Source: Megaleporinus macrocephalus
Taxonomy: Eukaryota > Chordata > Actinopteri > Characiformes > Anostomidae
DNA length: 64,000 nucleotides
Reading direction: 5' to 3'
Assembly (NCBI GenBank): GCA_021613375.1
Contig: CM038715.1
Location: forward strand, 3,039,878 to 3,103,877
The position numbers and the translations under genes are program-made. Below are positions 11,758 through 23,784 of the stretch, one piece after another. Each line of letters opens with the position of its first letter. Positions within the stretch are counted from its first letter, which is position 1. The notes under the pieces are model-generated. The model searched no databases and was not told the origin of the DNA. It saw only the letters and a program-made list of their open reading frames with translations.

Positions 11758-12317
11758 CGCTGCAGGGATGGGTTATATGCAAAGGTCAAATTTCTCTGTG
11801 TGCAAACACAAGTGACAGACTAATTCTAAACTATTCTAAACTATTCTAAACTAAAGACCCAGGAGGAACAGCTCAGGAGCGTGGGCGAGACCTCGCTGAG
11901 GCCTGAAAGAGCGGGAGGATAGGAGCCTACTGTAGATCATGTCGAGCAGACAGAGAGAGGGACGGAGAATGTGCTTAGCTATTCAGCCTTATTCAAATTT
12001 GGCACACATTAGCGGCCCGACCAGCGAACCCCTTTCTGCAGCGGCCTGTGAGAAAGGTTACGTTAAACTCTCTGGGTATGAACGGGCTCATTGTTTAAGT
12101 CTGATGGCAGAAGAGGGGCCATTATTTACTGACAGTGTTGCTATTTTATCAGCGGTGGAGTCGGGGTGGTATGGACCGCTCTATACGCTCTGCAGTCCGT
12201 TGGCATGGAGAAGAGAGCAGTTTTAACACACCAGCACAATCCACACTAGATATGTAGATTCAGTTTCACCACAACCAACACTGAGATAAGAACATTAAGG
12301 GTTAATGCATATTGGAA

Positions 12318-12326
<9 letters not shown>
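11758..12326. other. Unassigned; 95-codon ORF of unknown nature
   Basis: The ORF at 11939-12226 (starts MSSRQREGRRMCL) has no recognised domain and no splice context. A triplicated ctattctaaa lies at 11828-11853. Confidence 0.35.

Positions 12327-12399
<73 letters not shown>
12327..12399. repeat. (TA)n microsatellite
   Basis: About 36 TA units after an A run. Confidence 0.95.
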
Positions 12400-12402
<3 letters not shown>

Positions 12403-12419
12403 CAAAGTTTGGAAAGTAA

Positions 12420-12960
12420 GCGAAGGATTCTGATGCCATAAACAAGGACGGATTAAGGACAGTCTGGGCCCCTGGGCAACTCTTTAACCCCCCCCCAACC
12501 CGCGCCCTTTAAATCAAGGGCCCTCTAATGGTATGCCCTGCTCTTCTCTATGGCCCCCTGGTAGGGGGCTTTCATAACCAGGGCCCTCTAAAATTATGCC
12601 CCCCTCTTTCCCAGGACCCCCAATAGCCAGAAGTCGAAGTCAGAGCAGTGACAACGCCTCGTCCATTTTCATACGGGGCACATTTTCATAAAGGGCACAA
12701 AAGCATGGCTAGGGCCCCCGAAAGCAAGGCTAGGGCCCAAAAAGCATGACTAGGGGCCCCAAAAGCATGGCTAGGGCTGCCAAGAGGCCCTGGGGTCAAA
12801 GCCTCTAAAAGTCAGAGGATCCTTAAAATGGAGGGCCCTCGGAAATAAAAATATATTGTATCATAAATGTTGATAGGCATCACAACATGTTTTGGGCCAG
12901 GGCCCCCACGGAGCCCCCTGGCCTCAAGGGCCCCTAGGCACTGGCCTGGTCAGTAATTCA
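12420..12960. repeat. GC-rich GGGCCC-type repeat with short tandem block
   Basis: Ends ggattaaggacagtctgggc and (complement) gaattactgaccaggccagt are weakly inverted. The interior is rich in GGGCCC and holds four about 20-base repeats (aaagcatggctagggccc-like, 12700-12780). Strikingly GC-rich against AT-rich flanks. Probably a DNA-transposon remnant. Confidence 0.5.
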
Positions 12961-12961
12961 G

Positions 12962-13022
12962 CCATGGCTATAAAGTGTTGTGTGGTTCTTTTACAAGGCC
13001 TTGTGCAGGTTCCTCTAAAGTT
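12962..13022 (+). repeat. Short dispersed repeat, second copy
   Basis: See the copy at 10964-11020. Followed by (TA)n. Boundaries are uncertain. Confidence 0.7.
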
Positions 13023-13042
13023 ACACAGCCCTTTAGCAGGCG

Positions 13043-13139
<97 letters not shown>

Positions 13140-13148
13140 TTATATTTA

Positions 13149-13211
<63 letters not shown>
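13043..13211. repeat. Compound (TA)n-(CA)n-(TA)n
   Basis: TA to about 13122, nine CA, then TTTATA and TA again to 13211. All overlapping ORFs are Tyr-Ile artefacts. Confidence 0.95.
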
Positions 13212-13213
<2 letters not shown>

Positions 13214-13214
13214 A

Positions 13215-13836
13215 CCAGGGGCCAGGAGTTTCTCACTAGGAGCAGAAGAAGGGAACAGATCACCCCCATTCTTAATCCTTACACTGGATACCAGTCTGTT
13301 ACAGAATAGACTGTAAGCTCCTGTTACTGGTCTATAAGAGTCTAAATGGTGTAGGACCAGCTTATCTGTGTGATCTAGTACAGTGATATGAGCCGAGCAG
13401 ATCTCTTAGCTGGTTAGGAAGTAGTCAGTTAGTCCTTCCTAAGGTAAAGACTAAACATGGGGAAGCAGGGTTTAGTTACTGAGCTGCTGTTTAATAGAAT
13501 CAGTTTAGTGAGAGTGTTAGAAGAGCCCAACACTGAACACCTTTAAACCCAGACTGAACACATTCCTGTTTGAGCAGCTCAGTTTAAACTCTTACTGAAC
13601 TGTTAGTTCTACAACTCTTAATTTTAAACCTCCTTCTTCACTTTTCACACAGTCCCACGTCACTCTTAAACCTCAGTCTTCAACTTTTATGTTTAATTCT
13701 CTTTCATTTAAAGATTTGTATATTTCTTCTTTCTTTTAACTAATTTATTTTAATGCTTTGTTTCTTATTTCTTAATTTATGTAAAGCACTTTGAAAACTG
13801 CTATACAAATAAACTTGCCTTGCCTAAAAATGCATA
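13215..13836 (+). mobile_element. L2-clade LINE 3' end
   Basis: gcccccattcttaatcctta / ctggataccagtctgttaca encodes the L2-type peptide [18 protein letters not shown], then YKSLNGVGPAYLCDLVQ in broken frames. Ends with the L2 tail ctatacaaataaacttgcct. Same family as 38790-39405. The reverse transcriptase core is absent (5' truncation). Confidence 0.8.
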
Positions 13837-14271
13837 ACAAAATAATAAAAATTTAATTCCTAACATACATTAGAGTAATTAGTTGTTAGATTAATGATTA
13901 AAATAAAATGATTCATAATGAATAATATGGTTCATTAAATATTTAATAAAATGCTTAAAGAAGTGCTATCATCCACTCATTGTAATACTGCAAAAATAAA
14001 TAAATAAATAAATAAAAATGGTAATGCACTACAATATATTTCCTGTATAAAACACAGACACCACAACAGCCACTAACAACTCACCTGAAATGAAGCAGCA
14101 CCTGAGCAAGTATGTAATATCAAAAAAAGAAAAACATAACTTCTATAAATGCAGTGTGAATTTAAAACTAAAAGACAGTCCTGGTGAAAATGTTACAAAC
14201 ACTGATATAAACATAGATTATTTATGGCCATTTGCTTGATCAAATGGGTGGAAGAAAGAGAAAGGAAAACA

Positions 14272-14274
<3 letters not shown>

Positions 14275-14302
<28 letters not shown>

Positions 14303-14304
14303 AT
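14275..14304. repeat. (AAAT)n microsatellite
   Basis: About seven aaat units. Confidence 0.9.
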
Positions 14305-14519
14305 ATTTTTTTCCCTGTAACTCAGACTCCCCTCCTCTGAGTAGCTGAGCTGGCTGTGTAAGCTGACTCCTCCAGCTCTGAGACTCTGTGGCCAGAATGG
14401 AATGATACATGAGACAAGAGAAGGAGAGAAGGGGAAAATAAAGGTGAAGCTAAAATAAAACTAATACGTTATGAAAGAATAAAGGTTGAAGTCTCATCGT
14501 CCAATCAACAAACCACAAC

Positions 14520-14562
<43 letters not shown>

Positions 14563-14563
14563 G
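14520..14563. repeat. (AAT)n microsatellite
   Basis: About 14 taa/aat units. Confidence 0.95.
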
Positions 14564-14977
14564 GAAATTAAAGGCCATGAATCTAATCAAATATGCTGCC
14601 TGATATTTACATAATGATTATATAATACTTATGGTATATGTGTGTGTAACCGAAATAGCATAAACTGTTATATTAGCTATATATTAAATTTAAATCTCTC
14701 TCTATATTTATTATAATAATTATTATTATTTTTGTCATTATTATTATTTTATTTATTTTTATTTTCTTTAGGTTATATCTAATAGATAATGAAACAAGTA
14801 AAGGGCTCTAACTCCTGCATTACAAATTCTGAATATTTAGCATACAACTGTGTAGCTTACCAATTAACCCTTTCAAACTCTTTCAATATCTGTCAATATA
14901 TGTCAAGACATTACTTTTTAAATCATCACTGCCCGAAAAAAAAATTTAAAAGTAATTCTGTAATGGATAAAGATAAA

Positions 14978-15240
14978 TATATATACTGTAGGAGTTCGAG
15001 TGAGATGCTGAGACAAAGATGATTTTTTTAACCAAAAATCCCGAGTAGGAAACTTTATTATCTACTGAAAACAAAATCACTAAACCAACAACTCCTCATT
15101 AGAGCAGACAGAGAGTCGACTCACTGCTATGAGTGAACATAAACAGAGTTCTTTACTCAGAACCAACTTAAAGAACCAGCAACAGCCTGATTAACACAGT
15201 GTCTGTGTGAATACTGATCATGAGTGTTCAGTAGCCCCTA
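14978..15240 (-). mobile_element. Fragment of the BED-finger hAT derivative
   Basis: Complement of the 9380-9640 part of the full copy, with shared blocks aaaaatcccgagtaggaaac and cagagagtcgactcactgct. No TIRs. It runs into (TA)n. Confidence 0.8.
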
Positions 15241-15242
<2 letters not shown>

Positions 15243-15291
<49 letters not shown>

Positions 15292-15393
15292 TGAAATACA
15301 GTTGTGTAATGTTTTATAGTACATTTGGAAGAAAATAAATGAGAAGATAAAAACAATTTAACTTTTTTTAAATAATAATATATATATATATAT

Positions 15394-15477
<84 letters not shown>
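15243..15477. repeat. Two (TA)n arrays
   Basis: 15243-15283 and 15379-15477, split by about 95 bases of AT-rich unique sequence. Confidence 0.95.
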
Positions 15478-15481
<4 letters not shown>

Positions 15482-15483
15482 TG

Positions 15484-16176
15484 ATGCTTTATAGTAGGGG
15501 CATCACAGAAACTTGATCAGACCTCCCTCCAAAAAGCAGAAGCAGCTGCAAAGCCAGGGGAGATCAGCCTCTTTACTGACAGCCGAAATCAGGAACAGTA
15601 GTAGGTAAAGAATAGTTTAGCGCTCACTAGAGACAAACTAATTACTCTTTTAGCAGATAAGGTCCATCCATCCTTTAAGTCCTAAAAGTCTCACATGTCA
15701 GACATGCAAATACATTTAATAAACAAAAAAGACAATGAAGTGTATTTACGGATTACTAAAGCGGTTCAGGAGGAGTTCTCTCTGGACTCCACTCCATACG
15801 GCACAAACATCAGCACCACTTAACTGAGGCCAAAACTTTATATAGAAGCTGGACTTGGAAAAAAGGAATCTGGTTACACAACAAGTGTTCATCTGTCAGG
15901 CTCTATTGCAAAAACAACATTACCCAAGTGCCAAACACTTGGACAAGATCAGACAAGAAAAATCACTTGTGATCTCATAACTTACATTAAGTAGAACTCA
16001 GAACACACTGTATACGCACTTACAGCCCATATCTTCAGCCGTACATGTTCTACACTACACCTTAATATGTTTAGTGTTATGGGAAAAACAAAGTAAACAC
16101 AGTCTCTGCTGCGAACTATTAAAAGAAGGTATTCTGCAAATGTTTATCCACCGTTACTTTATATTTGAAGAACTAA
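15484..16176. other. Unassigned
   Basis: No ORF or repeat partner recognised. Confidence 0.4.
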
Positions 16177-16184
16177 CTATTTAC

Positions 16185-16572
16185 TAGGGGTGTAAAAAAT
16201 ACATAGAAATATCGGATATCGGGATATTATGTTTAGTGATACTGTATTGATTCTCAAAAACACAGTTATCAACAACAGATTCTGGCAGACAGTGACACAT
16301 TGTGTGTTGTGTTTAAACCTCTGACCACTAGATGGCAGTGTTGTAATCCATTTTCAGCTCCACTCCAACATTAACAAGCAGCACAAGGGTGCAGTGCTAT
16401 TGTTAGCATTGGCAAACCAGTTCATACGGTGGTGTGTTTTAATAATGGGATTTGAAAAATCACATAATATCATTTTGCTTGCAGCATCGCAATATATCAC
16501 AATATATTGAATCGTGACCTCTGTATCGCGATACGTATTGTATTGCCAGGTTCTTGCCAACACACAACCCTA
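16185..16572 (-). mobile_element. hAT-type MITE, family 1, with perfect 8-bp TSD
   Basis: Bounded by CTATTTAC at 16177-16184 and again at 16573-16580, a perfect 8-base target-site duplication typical of hAT insertion. Ends TAGGGGTGTAAAA and CACACAACCCTA. 388 bases, reversed relative to the copy at 602. Contains ACCACTAGATGGCAGTG at 16324-16340. Confidence 0.9.
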
Positions 16573-16580
16573 CTATTTAC

Positions 16581-17195
16581 ACTTAACTCAGGCCTAGAAG
16601 ACGTAAACCTAGATGACAGTTCCAGCATGTAGTGCTTTATTAACAATTAACAACCACAGGCTTCCATTAAAATAGCTACTCTACACAATATTCTTAAAAT
16701 AATGAATACTTTTAAAAGCTGATCACATGCTGACCATGAAGGCAAAGCAAAACCCTCATAAAAGACAGCAGAACACTGGACACCATTCTTGTGCATGAAC
16801 AGTACCTTGTCTGTAACTATAAATATCTAAATAATGCAAAACAACACATAATTTGGAAATGAAATGTGTGCAAAAGTGTTATGGACTGATGATAAAGTGA
16901 CCTTAAACCACCAAGAGTTAAATGAAAAAAGCTCCTTGCTAAGCATGATGGTGGATCTGTTTTGCTGTGGGGTCGTGTGGTAAACAGTAACCGTAGAAAC
17001 ATGAAAAATTGGATTTCCGTGGATGGCGCAGTCATTTAATAAACTGAAAAATAGGAGAATCATTCAAACAACACCACAAACTCCATCGTTTACTGTAAAA
17101 TCCAAACCAGTCTGAGCTGGAGCTTTCAGAACGTCTCTCACTGTCCCCTCTCTCAATATCACTGGAAACTGGTCAAACCTTAAAACATGCTGTGT
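16581..17195. other. Unassigned
   Basis: Overlapping minus ORFs at 16817-17063. The text agttaaatgaaaaaagctcc / ttttgctgtggggtcgtgtg recalls a Tc1-like transposase, but no motif is readable. Confidence 0.35.
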
Positions 17196-17405
17196 AGGGG
17201 AGTAGCTAGGCTTAGTTTAGTTCTAAATTGAGTCCCAGCACCCCTAAAGATTATAGCTAAAAAAATATATTTTCTTTTTTTTAACGAAATGTTAAAACCA
17301 CAGAGAGTTCATGCTCAAACTAATTATTTTAACAACAAAATACAGCAGACTTGCAAAACAGTATGATCCAGCTTTATCAGCGTTTTATATGTCTGGTGTC
17401 GTAAG
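17196..17405 (+). repeat. Dispersed repeat (GAGTCCCAGCACCCCTAAAG family), copy 1
   Basis: aaattgagtcccagcacccc, taattattttaacaacaaaa and agtatgatccagcttta recur in 45668-45915. The other copy begins caggggcgcagctagtc, a hAT-like terminus, but no right end is visible. Confidence 0.7.
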
Positions 17406-17466
17406 TCTATACAGAAGAAAACCTTAAAAAAACCTTAAGAAAACCACATTTTGGTTACTATATATC

Positions 17467-18316
17467 AGGGGTCACTAATAAGCGGGCCGCGGTCCGGGCT
17501 CAGAAGTTGTCTAATGTCCAAACTGATAAACTACTGAGAATGATTTAATTCAGACTGTGTTTATTTTAAGCACCGGAGCTTTTCTAGTCTTTACGGTACA
17601 CGGTCTTTGTGGCGCAGTGAACTTACAGACCAATCGCGTGTGCTGTAAGATCACCAATCGCGCTCCTCAGCCAATCAGATCTATGCAGATTTGGAGGCGA
17701 GAAGCAGCGGTCGGAGAATAAAGCGAGTCAGACGGCGTGCTCTACAAAAATACAAGTCGACAGCGAACAACGACTTTTCAACCAGGACTGGACCGAGACA
17801 GACGTACGCTCCACACAGAACGTTCTGGATCTCTCATATGAGTGTGAGAAAAGATCTTAACTGTTTCAGCCCAGATTTAAAGTCCTGGATGGACCACCAA
17901 GAGCTCACTCCCCTCACTGAACTAGAGAAAGTGTGGAAGAATACGAGAGAGAGAGATAAACTGTTAAGATGTGAAGCTCAGTTAACAAGACTAAACATTT
18001 TATTTACTTTTTATTATAAATAAACACTTTATGATGCACTTTTTTTCAAAAGAATTTTAAATGTAGCTCTTGTTTTTACTTAAAATGATGAAAAAAACAT
18101 TTATTCAGTTCAGCATTTAAACAGTAAATATACTGAAATATACTGAACGGTATGTGTGGTGTGTTGGTGTTTCAGTAGCTGATGGTATGAGATGCTGATA
18201 CTAGATACTTCAGTAAACAGGATACACCACTGAATCAGAACACACGTTAGAAGTTATGATGGTCCAGACCGGCCTGAGGAGATCTCCTTTAGGTGGACTT
18301 TAATTAAATACCCATG
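17467..18316 (+). mobile_element. hAT-like element, family 3, near full length
   Basis: Starts CAGGGGTCACTAATAAGCGG; the other end, read in complement, begins catgggtatttaattaaag. About 850 bases. An internal ORF at 17691-18023 (ending KLLRCEAQLTRLNILFTFYYK in part) has no recognised domain and may be a rotted coding remnant. Confidence 0.75.
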
Positions 18317-20027
18317 CTATATATAATTAGTATATATCATTAGCAATAAAAACCATGCTTTTGAACAAACCTGTGATACAAATTTATTATAAAATTTGTA
18401 ATTTCTCACATACTTGCATCACATTGAATCTCTCAAGCTCAGACGCTGGACTTTTGTAACTATCACAGTTGTTCACGGTGTCACTAGCAGTGATGTTTTA
18501 GCTGCTTTGTTGAAGCACAGGGCTCGGAGACCCGTCTGCTGGCAGGGCAGGTGGATACACTAGCCCAGGTAGTGAACTGCTATGCTAAAGGCTAAAGGCT
18601 GGCTAAAGGCTATCATCATGCTGAGAGTCCAGCAGTTCCAGTCGTTCCCTCAGTAACAATCTGGACCAACATAAACTCAAACTGTAAGTGGCTACACAGC
18701 AACAGATGAGTGATTACTGAAAAGCCTGGTGAACTCAAACCACCGCTGCGTTACGTTCTGTCTACTAGTGCACACGTGTGTGTCAAAAATCACCAACATC
18801 AGCACTGTTTAAGTGCAATACTATACCTGGCTGATCTTTTCTGACTCTGAAAATAAAGCAAACAGGTATACTAGCGTCACATCATCACCCTCTGGGAAAT
18901 TCCCCCAGTGTGAGTAGAAGTATTAGATGTTGTGCCATTAAAAAATAAATAAATAAAATCTGAAGTTTAACTTGGCAAGGACACACTAATTTGAGTGGAA
19001 TGTGCGCCCACATGAATCTCTCATTGTCCGTACAGTTGCCTGGGTTATGAGTGTGTGCGTGTGTGTGTCACTCACTATAACAGCATCCATTGTCTGTTGA
19101 AGCTCAAACAAAGTGAGCACCAGTCTGCCCATTATGAGAATCCCAGGGTTCCTCTGTCCCCTTCGCCTCCCTCATCAGCGCTACTGACCTACATCTGACC
19201 AGCAAGCGGAAGAAAACAACCGCACACTGTTACTACCTCTCGTCTAACACTCCTTTGTTCTTCGCTCTTCTTACACACTCCATCACTGAATCTGAACCTT
19301 ATCTGAAAAATTAATGAAAAATTAAATTAATCTTACATAACTGCCAGCTTAGGTCTTTCCAGAACCCAACTCTTTACCTTAAACCTGGTCAACACTGTAA
19401 ATATCTGCAGAAGTGAATATCACCATGAAGACACAGTATTTAATAGGAATTGCACCGGCATGAATTTGAAGCCCACGCTTAAACCCTCCATCCCGATACT
19501 TGGACATTTAAAACCTGACTAAAATAACAGGTCTGGAAATTTTAAATCAGAGAAAACAATTACAATCTACAACAAACTCAAGCCTGACAGCACGGGTCCA
19601 ACGTGAAAACATCAGTAACCCTACAGGACATGAGAAAACAACATTAGCAGATGTTTAGATCTATGCAAATATGGCTCCTAGGAGAGAGAGATGCCACCAG
19701 CTGGACTGATATTCGTGATAAGAATTTAATAATATCTCAGAGGAGCAGCAACAGCATGAAGTCTTAACACAGTCAAACAGAGAGTGAGGTAAACACAGCA
19801 TACTAACACAGCCAGGTGCTAATCTCCAGTTTAGTGAAAGGAGACATTCAGTAACTCTGGAAACAATGCAGTACAGCTCACCTCCGAGCACCCCTCCCAT
19901 CCGTCCCTGAAACATCTCCACTCAACTAAATTAGAGTTAAGGATTAAGCGTACATCAGTAAACGCTGGTGATGTTAAGCTCTTGCACAAACGGATCTATT
20001 CCAATCGCAGTAGCTGTTGATCTACAC
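18317..20027. other. Unassigned, largely repeat-free
   Basis: The longest stretch in the first third without a recognised repeat. No coding exon found; the ORF at 19661-19921 lacks known motifs. Intron or intergenic DNA. Confidence 0.4.
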
Positions 20028-21086
20028 CAGGGGTCACTAATAGGCGGACCGCAGTCCGGGCCCAGACCCAGACGTTGTCCAATGCGGACCCAAACCGATA
20101 ATTTACTGAGAGTGATTTAATTTTAACTGTGTTTATTTTAAGCAGCGGAGCTTTTTTTGTCTTTACGGTATACGGGCTTTACAGCGCAGTGAACATGGAG
20201 ACCAATCACGTACGCTGTAAGATCACCAACGGCTCGTAGATACAAACTGAGAATCCACAGACGGAGAGTAAAGCGAGTTAGAGAGGAAGGCTCGTTCAGA
20301 CGGCGTGCTCTGAAATTAGAAAATTCAACGACAAAAAACAACAATTTAAAGCAGCCACATATATCTTACGGGGGGGCTGGAGCCAATCCCACCGTCATCA
20401 GGCGAAGGTGAGGTACACCAGGGACAGGTTGCCAGTCCATCGCATGACCAACACACACACACACTCACACCTACGGTCAGTTTAGAGTGAGGATCCTAAC
20501 ATGCATGTGTTTGGACTGTGGGAGGAAACCGGAGTACCCGGAGGAACCCACTCAAGCTTGAGGAGAACATACACACTCCACACAGAACCACCCGGATTTC
20601 TTATGAGTGTGAGAATGTGAGAAATTGCAGCCCAGATTTAAAGTCCTGGCTGAAGAACCAAGAGCTCACTCCCCTCACTGAACAGGAGAAGGTGTGAGAG
20701 AGGAATACAAGAGAGATAAACTGTTAAGATGTGAAACTTAGTTAACAAGACTCCACATTTTTAATTTACTTTTTCTCTAAATAAGCACTTTATGATGCAC
20801 TTGTTTTTACTTGAAGTTAGAAATAAAACATTTATTTGAGGTTTTATAAAAAAATCATTCAGTTGAGCATTTAAAACAAAAACTATTATTGAAATATACT
20901 GAATGGTGTTTGCAATGTGTTGGTCTTTCAGTTGCAGATGACTAAATCGCTGATATTAGGCTACTCCAGTAAACAGGATATAACATTAAATCATAACACA
21001 AGTTAGAAATGATGAGGGTCAGGACCTGGACGGTACTGAATTCTAATGAAATTCTCCTGATCTGGACCATTTTATTCAATATCCAT
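20028..21086 (+). mobile_element. hAT-like element, family 3, with an inserted repeat
   Basis: Starts CAGGGGTCACTAATAGGCGG and follows the 17467 copy (ctcactcccctcactgaaca, agataaactgttaagatgtg). About 225 bases at 20364-20590 are extra relative to that copy. Confidence 0.75.
20364..20590 (+). mobile_element. Interspersed repeat nested in the hAT-like element
   Basis: gggggctggagccaatccca, ccagtccatcgcatgacca, catgcatgtgtttggactgt and gggaggaaaccggagtaccc form the very common fish repeat whose tail reads ...ccacacagaa. Family name not assigned. The flanks continue in the 17467-type element. Confidence 0.75.
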
Positions 21087-22004
21087 ACTGCACTGTCACA
21101 GTTCACAGGGTTTCTTATCTCTCACTTGCTGGGACTCACTTTCTCCTCCTTGATAAAATTCCACAACCCAGAACATGGCTTCGTACATTCTACTTCCTGG
21201 GTTGTCTGTCTGTTTGTCTGTCAGTTATAAGACAGATAAACAAGCTCCAATTACTACATAACCACCTGACTGCACTTATTTGAACTGATCACAGTTATTT
21301 AACCCTTTCAAGCATAAATTACAAATTCTTGCTCAGATCTGCATTAAAAAAAATCATATGGAATCTAATTTTATGTAAAAATCTGTTTTATTAAAAATTC
21401 ATTGTACTCTCCACATATGTGGACACCATGCAGCAAAAAAACAGAAGAACATCTAAAGTGTTTCAAAGAATGCTTATATATTTCCTCAAATCTTTCATAA
21501 ACTTTTAAATGTATTATATTGTAGAACTAACTTTTTATGCAAGCAATGCTGAACTCCAAGCTTCTTTTTTTGTAACTTTTAGATAAAAAAATGCAAAATA
21601 TTAGAAATTTTTTAAGGTTTCCTTCTCTTTTCATAAAATTAATTTAAGTGTGTCTGTTAAAAGCATGCTGAAAGCACAATTATTAGAAATATTAATAAAT
21701 CTGTTCACGCTGGAATTTTGCTACGAATCCTGTGAGAGATATAGGCGGCCGGCGGTACATGTTTGTTACAGTATTCTTAAAACTCTCAAAACAGTCTGGA
21801 CAGAGGGAAACTTGATATTGGACACAGATGTCACACAACTATAAATTTATATAAATGTATTATTGTTATACATCTACACAACATATAAAAAACTATAACA
21901 TACAAACAGTGCATTTTTATATTTCTAGCCTTTGTTGCCTAATGTCCACATATGCGAACAGTTGGTTTCTGAGCCATAAAACATCTAAAATAAGGGAAAA
22001 GAAG
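21087..22004. other. Unassigned; possible DNA-transposon remnant
   Basis: ttaaccctttcaagcataa (21299) and palindromic tccacatatgtgga (21410), with ccacatatgcg at 21950, recall piggyBac-type MITEs. No matching right end was found. Confidence 0.3.
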
Positions 22005-22155
22005 TTTACTTTTATACTTTAAGTAGTTCTGAAAGCAGTACTTTTACTGGAGTAAAAAGCTTGAGTTGATACTTTAACTTCTGTAGAAGTATTTTTTAAC
22101 TCTAGTATCTATACTTCTACCTGAGTAATGACTGAATACTTTTAACACCTTTGGC
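22005..22155. repeat. ACTTTTACTGGAGTA-type interspersed repeat
   Basis: gtacttttactggagtaaaa, ttctgtagaagtatttttta, ctatacttctacctgagtaa: a text familiar from many fish genomes (from memory). No coding potential. Confidence 0.6.
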
Positions 22156-22507
22156 CTCCAGAGAATGGCTTTAAATATTAAGGAGATTAACCAAGAAGAG
22201 CTTCCTAAACAGTACAGGAACACTGAAGAAGGCTCAAACCATGACTTCCATCAGCGTGCCTTTAATAGACGCGCATGCACACAGGGGTCACTTACACACT
22301 TACATATGCAAACTGAACACACAAAAAATGCAAAGCACCCACCGTCATACACACAGTGCTACCCCACCCTGCTGGTGTGATCCCACCTAACTACCCCAGA
22401 GAGAGTGCATACTAGATTATAGATATAGATTTACAGTCACTGGTCAGCAACCCTGCAGAGACCACCTTCCAGGGAGAGGACGTCTCACTGGTAAAGAACT
22501 GATTAGG

Positions 22508-22625
22508 TGCATGTAGGCCTGGACAATAATTCGATATCGGTATTTATCGCAATATGTTTCAATAAGGGTGATATAATTTTTGTTGTATTTCGATATGTAT
22601 TATTTACGGCAGGGGTGCAACCACT
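22508..22625 (+). mobile_element. hAT-like terminal fragment
   Basis: aggcctggacaataattcga and tatcggtatttatcgcaata resemble the GATATC-rich ends of fish hAT MITEs. No second terminus. Confidence 0.45.
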
Positions 22626-22744
22626 GCCCGTGGAATCACCCTTAATGGTCCGTGGGCACGCTGCAAGGTAAATAAACTTAAAGCTGGTTTAAGGCTGGTT
22701 TATTCTCCCTCTATGTGTAGAAATGTCTGTGTGTGTTTAGAGCA

Positions 22745-23497
22745 CAGGTATTTAATTAGAGTCCAGTAAGGTCCAGTAAGAGGAGATCTCTTCAGGCCGG
22801 TCCGGACCGTCATCATCTCTAACGTGTGTTCTGATTCAGTGGTGTATCCTGTTTACTGAAGTATCTAGTATCAGCATCTCATACCATCAGCTACTGAAAC
22901 ACCAACACACCACACATACCCTTCAGTATATTTCAGTATATTTACTGTTTAAATACTGAACTGAACTAATTATTTATAAACTAATAAATGTGTTTTACTC
23001 ACTACAATAAAAACAAGAGCTACATTAAAAAAACAGAATTCTTTTTTTAAAAAGTTCATCTTAAAGTGTTTATTTATAGAGAAAGTAAATAAAGGTGGTT
23101 CTTCTTGTTAACTCAGCTTCTCAGATGAACATGTTGGTTGTACAGAGCGGTGTTCTCCAGAACTAGACGAGCAGGTCCATTCCAGAACCGTTCCTGTTAA
23201 ACACTCAGTTCTCTCTTCACTTTTCTGTTTTTATGTTATTCTTTCTGACTCGCTTTAGTCTCCGGCTGCTGCTCCTCACTTCATACCTCACCTGTGTGCA
23301 CGCCGCACGCCCCAATCTGCACAGATCTGATTGGCTGAAGAGCCTTCGGTGATCTTACAGCGCACGTGATTGGTCTCTGAGTTCACTGTGCTGTAAAGCC
23401 CGTATACCGTGAAGACTAGAAAAGCTCCGCCTCTTAAAATAAACACAGTTAAAATTAAATCATTCTCAGTAGTTTATCACTTTGGGTCCACATTGTA
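22745..23497 (-). mobile_element. hAT-like element, family 3, left end lost
   Basis: Starts caggtatttaattagagtcc, the complement of the right end at 18316. Runs through taccatcagctactgaaaca and gtgatcttacagcgcacgtg to tgggtccacattg, then diverges before the expected ggaccgcggtccg terminus. Confidence 0.8.
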
Positions 23498-23559
23498 ACA
23501 AACGTGCTCCCTGGGACGTCTAATTATATCACGTGCTTGCGTTTCCATGGGTTACGGGG

Positions 23560-23670
23560 CAGAGTTGATTTCCCGGATCGATTCGATCCCGTTTCACAAG
23601 GTCTCAATTCAATTTGATTTCCGATTCAATTCAATTCAATATTGATTCATTTAGGGATAATTCAGTTACA
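23560..23670 (+). mobile_element. hAT-like fragment (GATTCGAT type)
   Basis: gatttcccggatcgattcga, then repeated attcaattcaattcaatatt. Similar in style to hAT termini; partial. Confidence 0.4.
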
Positions 23671-23784
23671 ATAATAGGTTTTGTTTGAATATGAAAAGAG
23701 ATTTTCAGAGAACTAATGTGGTAAATGTACAAGGAACACTCAGCCTACCATTACTAAAAACATTACTGTTTATATGTTTATATT

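Larger units (their letters stand above)
13837..14977. other. Unassigned AT-rich with simple repeats
   Basis: (AAAT)n, (AAT)n and mixed ATT runs. No gene seen. Confidence 0.45.

Noticed and set aside
12892..13316. Long Tyr/Ile ORFs on both strands
   Set aside because: Translations of (TA)n arrays. The same applies at 49000, 56304-56649 and 59376-59640.
20138..20344. Minus ORF of 68 codons
   Set aside because: Lies inside the hAT-like repeat and has no partner ORF in the other copies.
21297..21960. Complete piggyBac-type MITE
   Set aside because: A TTAACCCTT start is present, but no matching right TIR or second TTAA was found.
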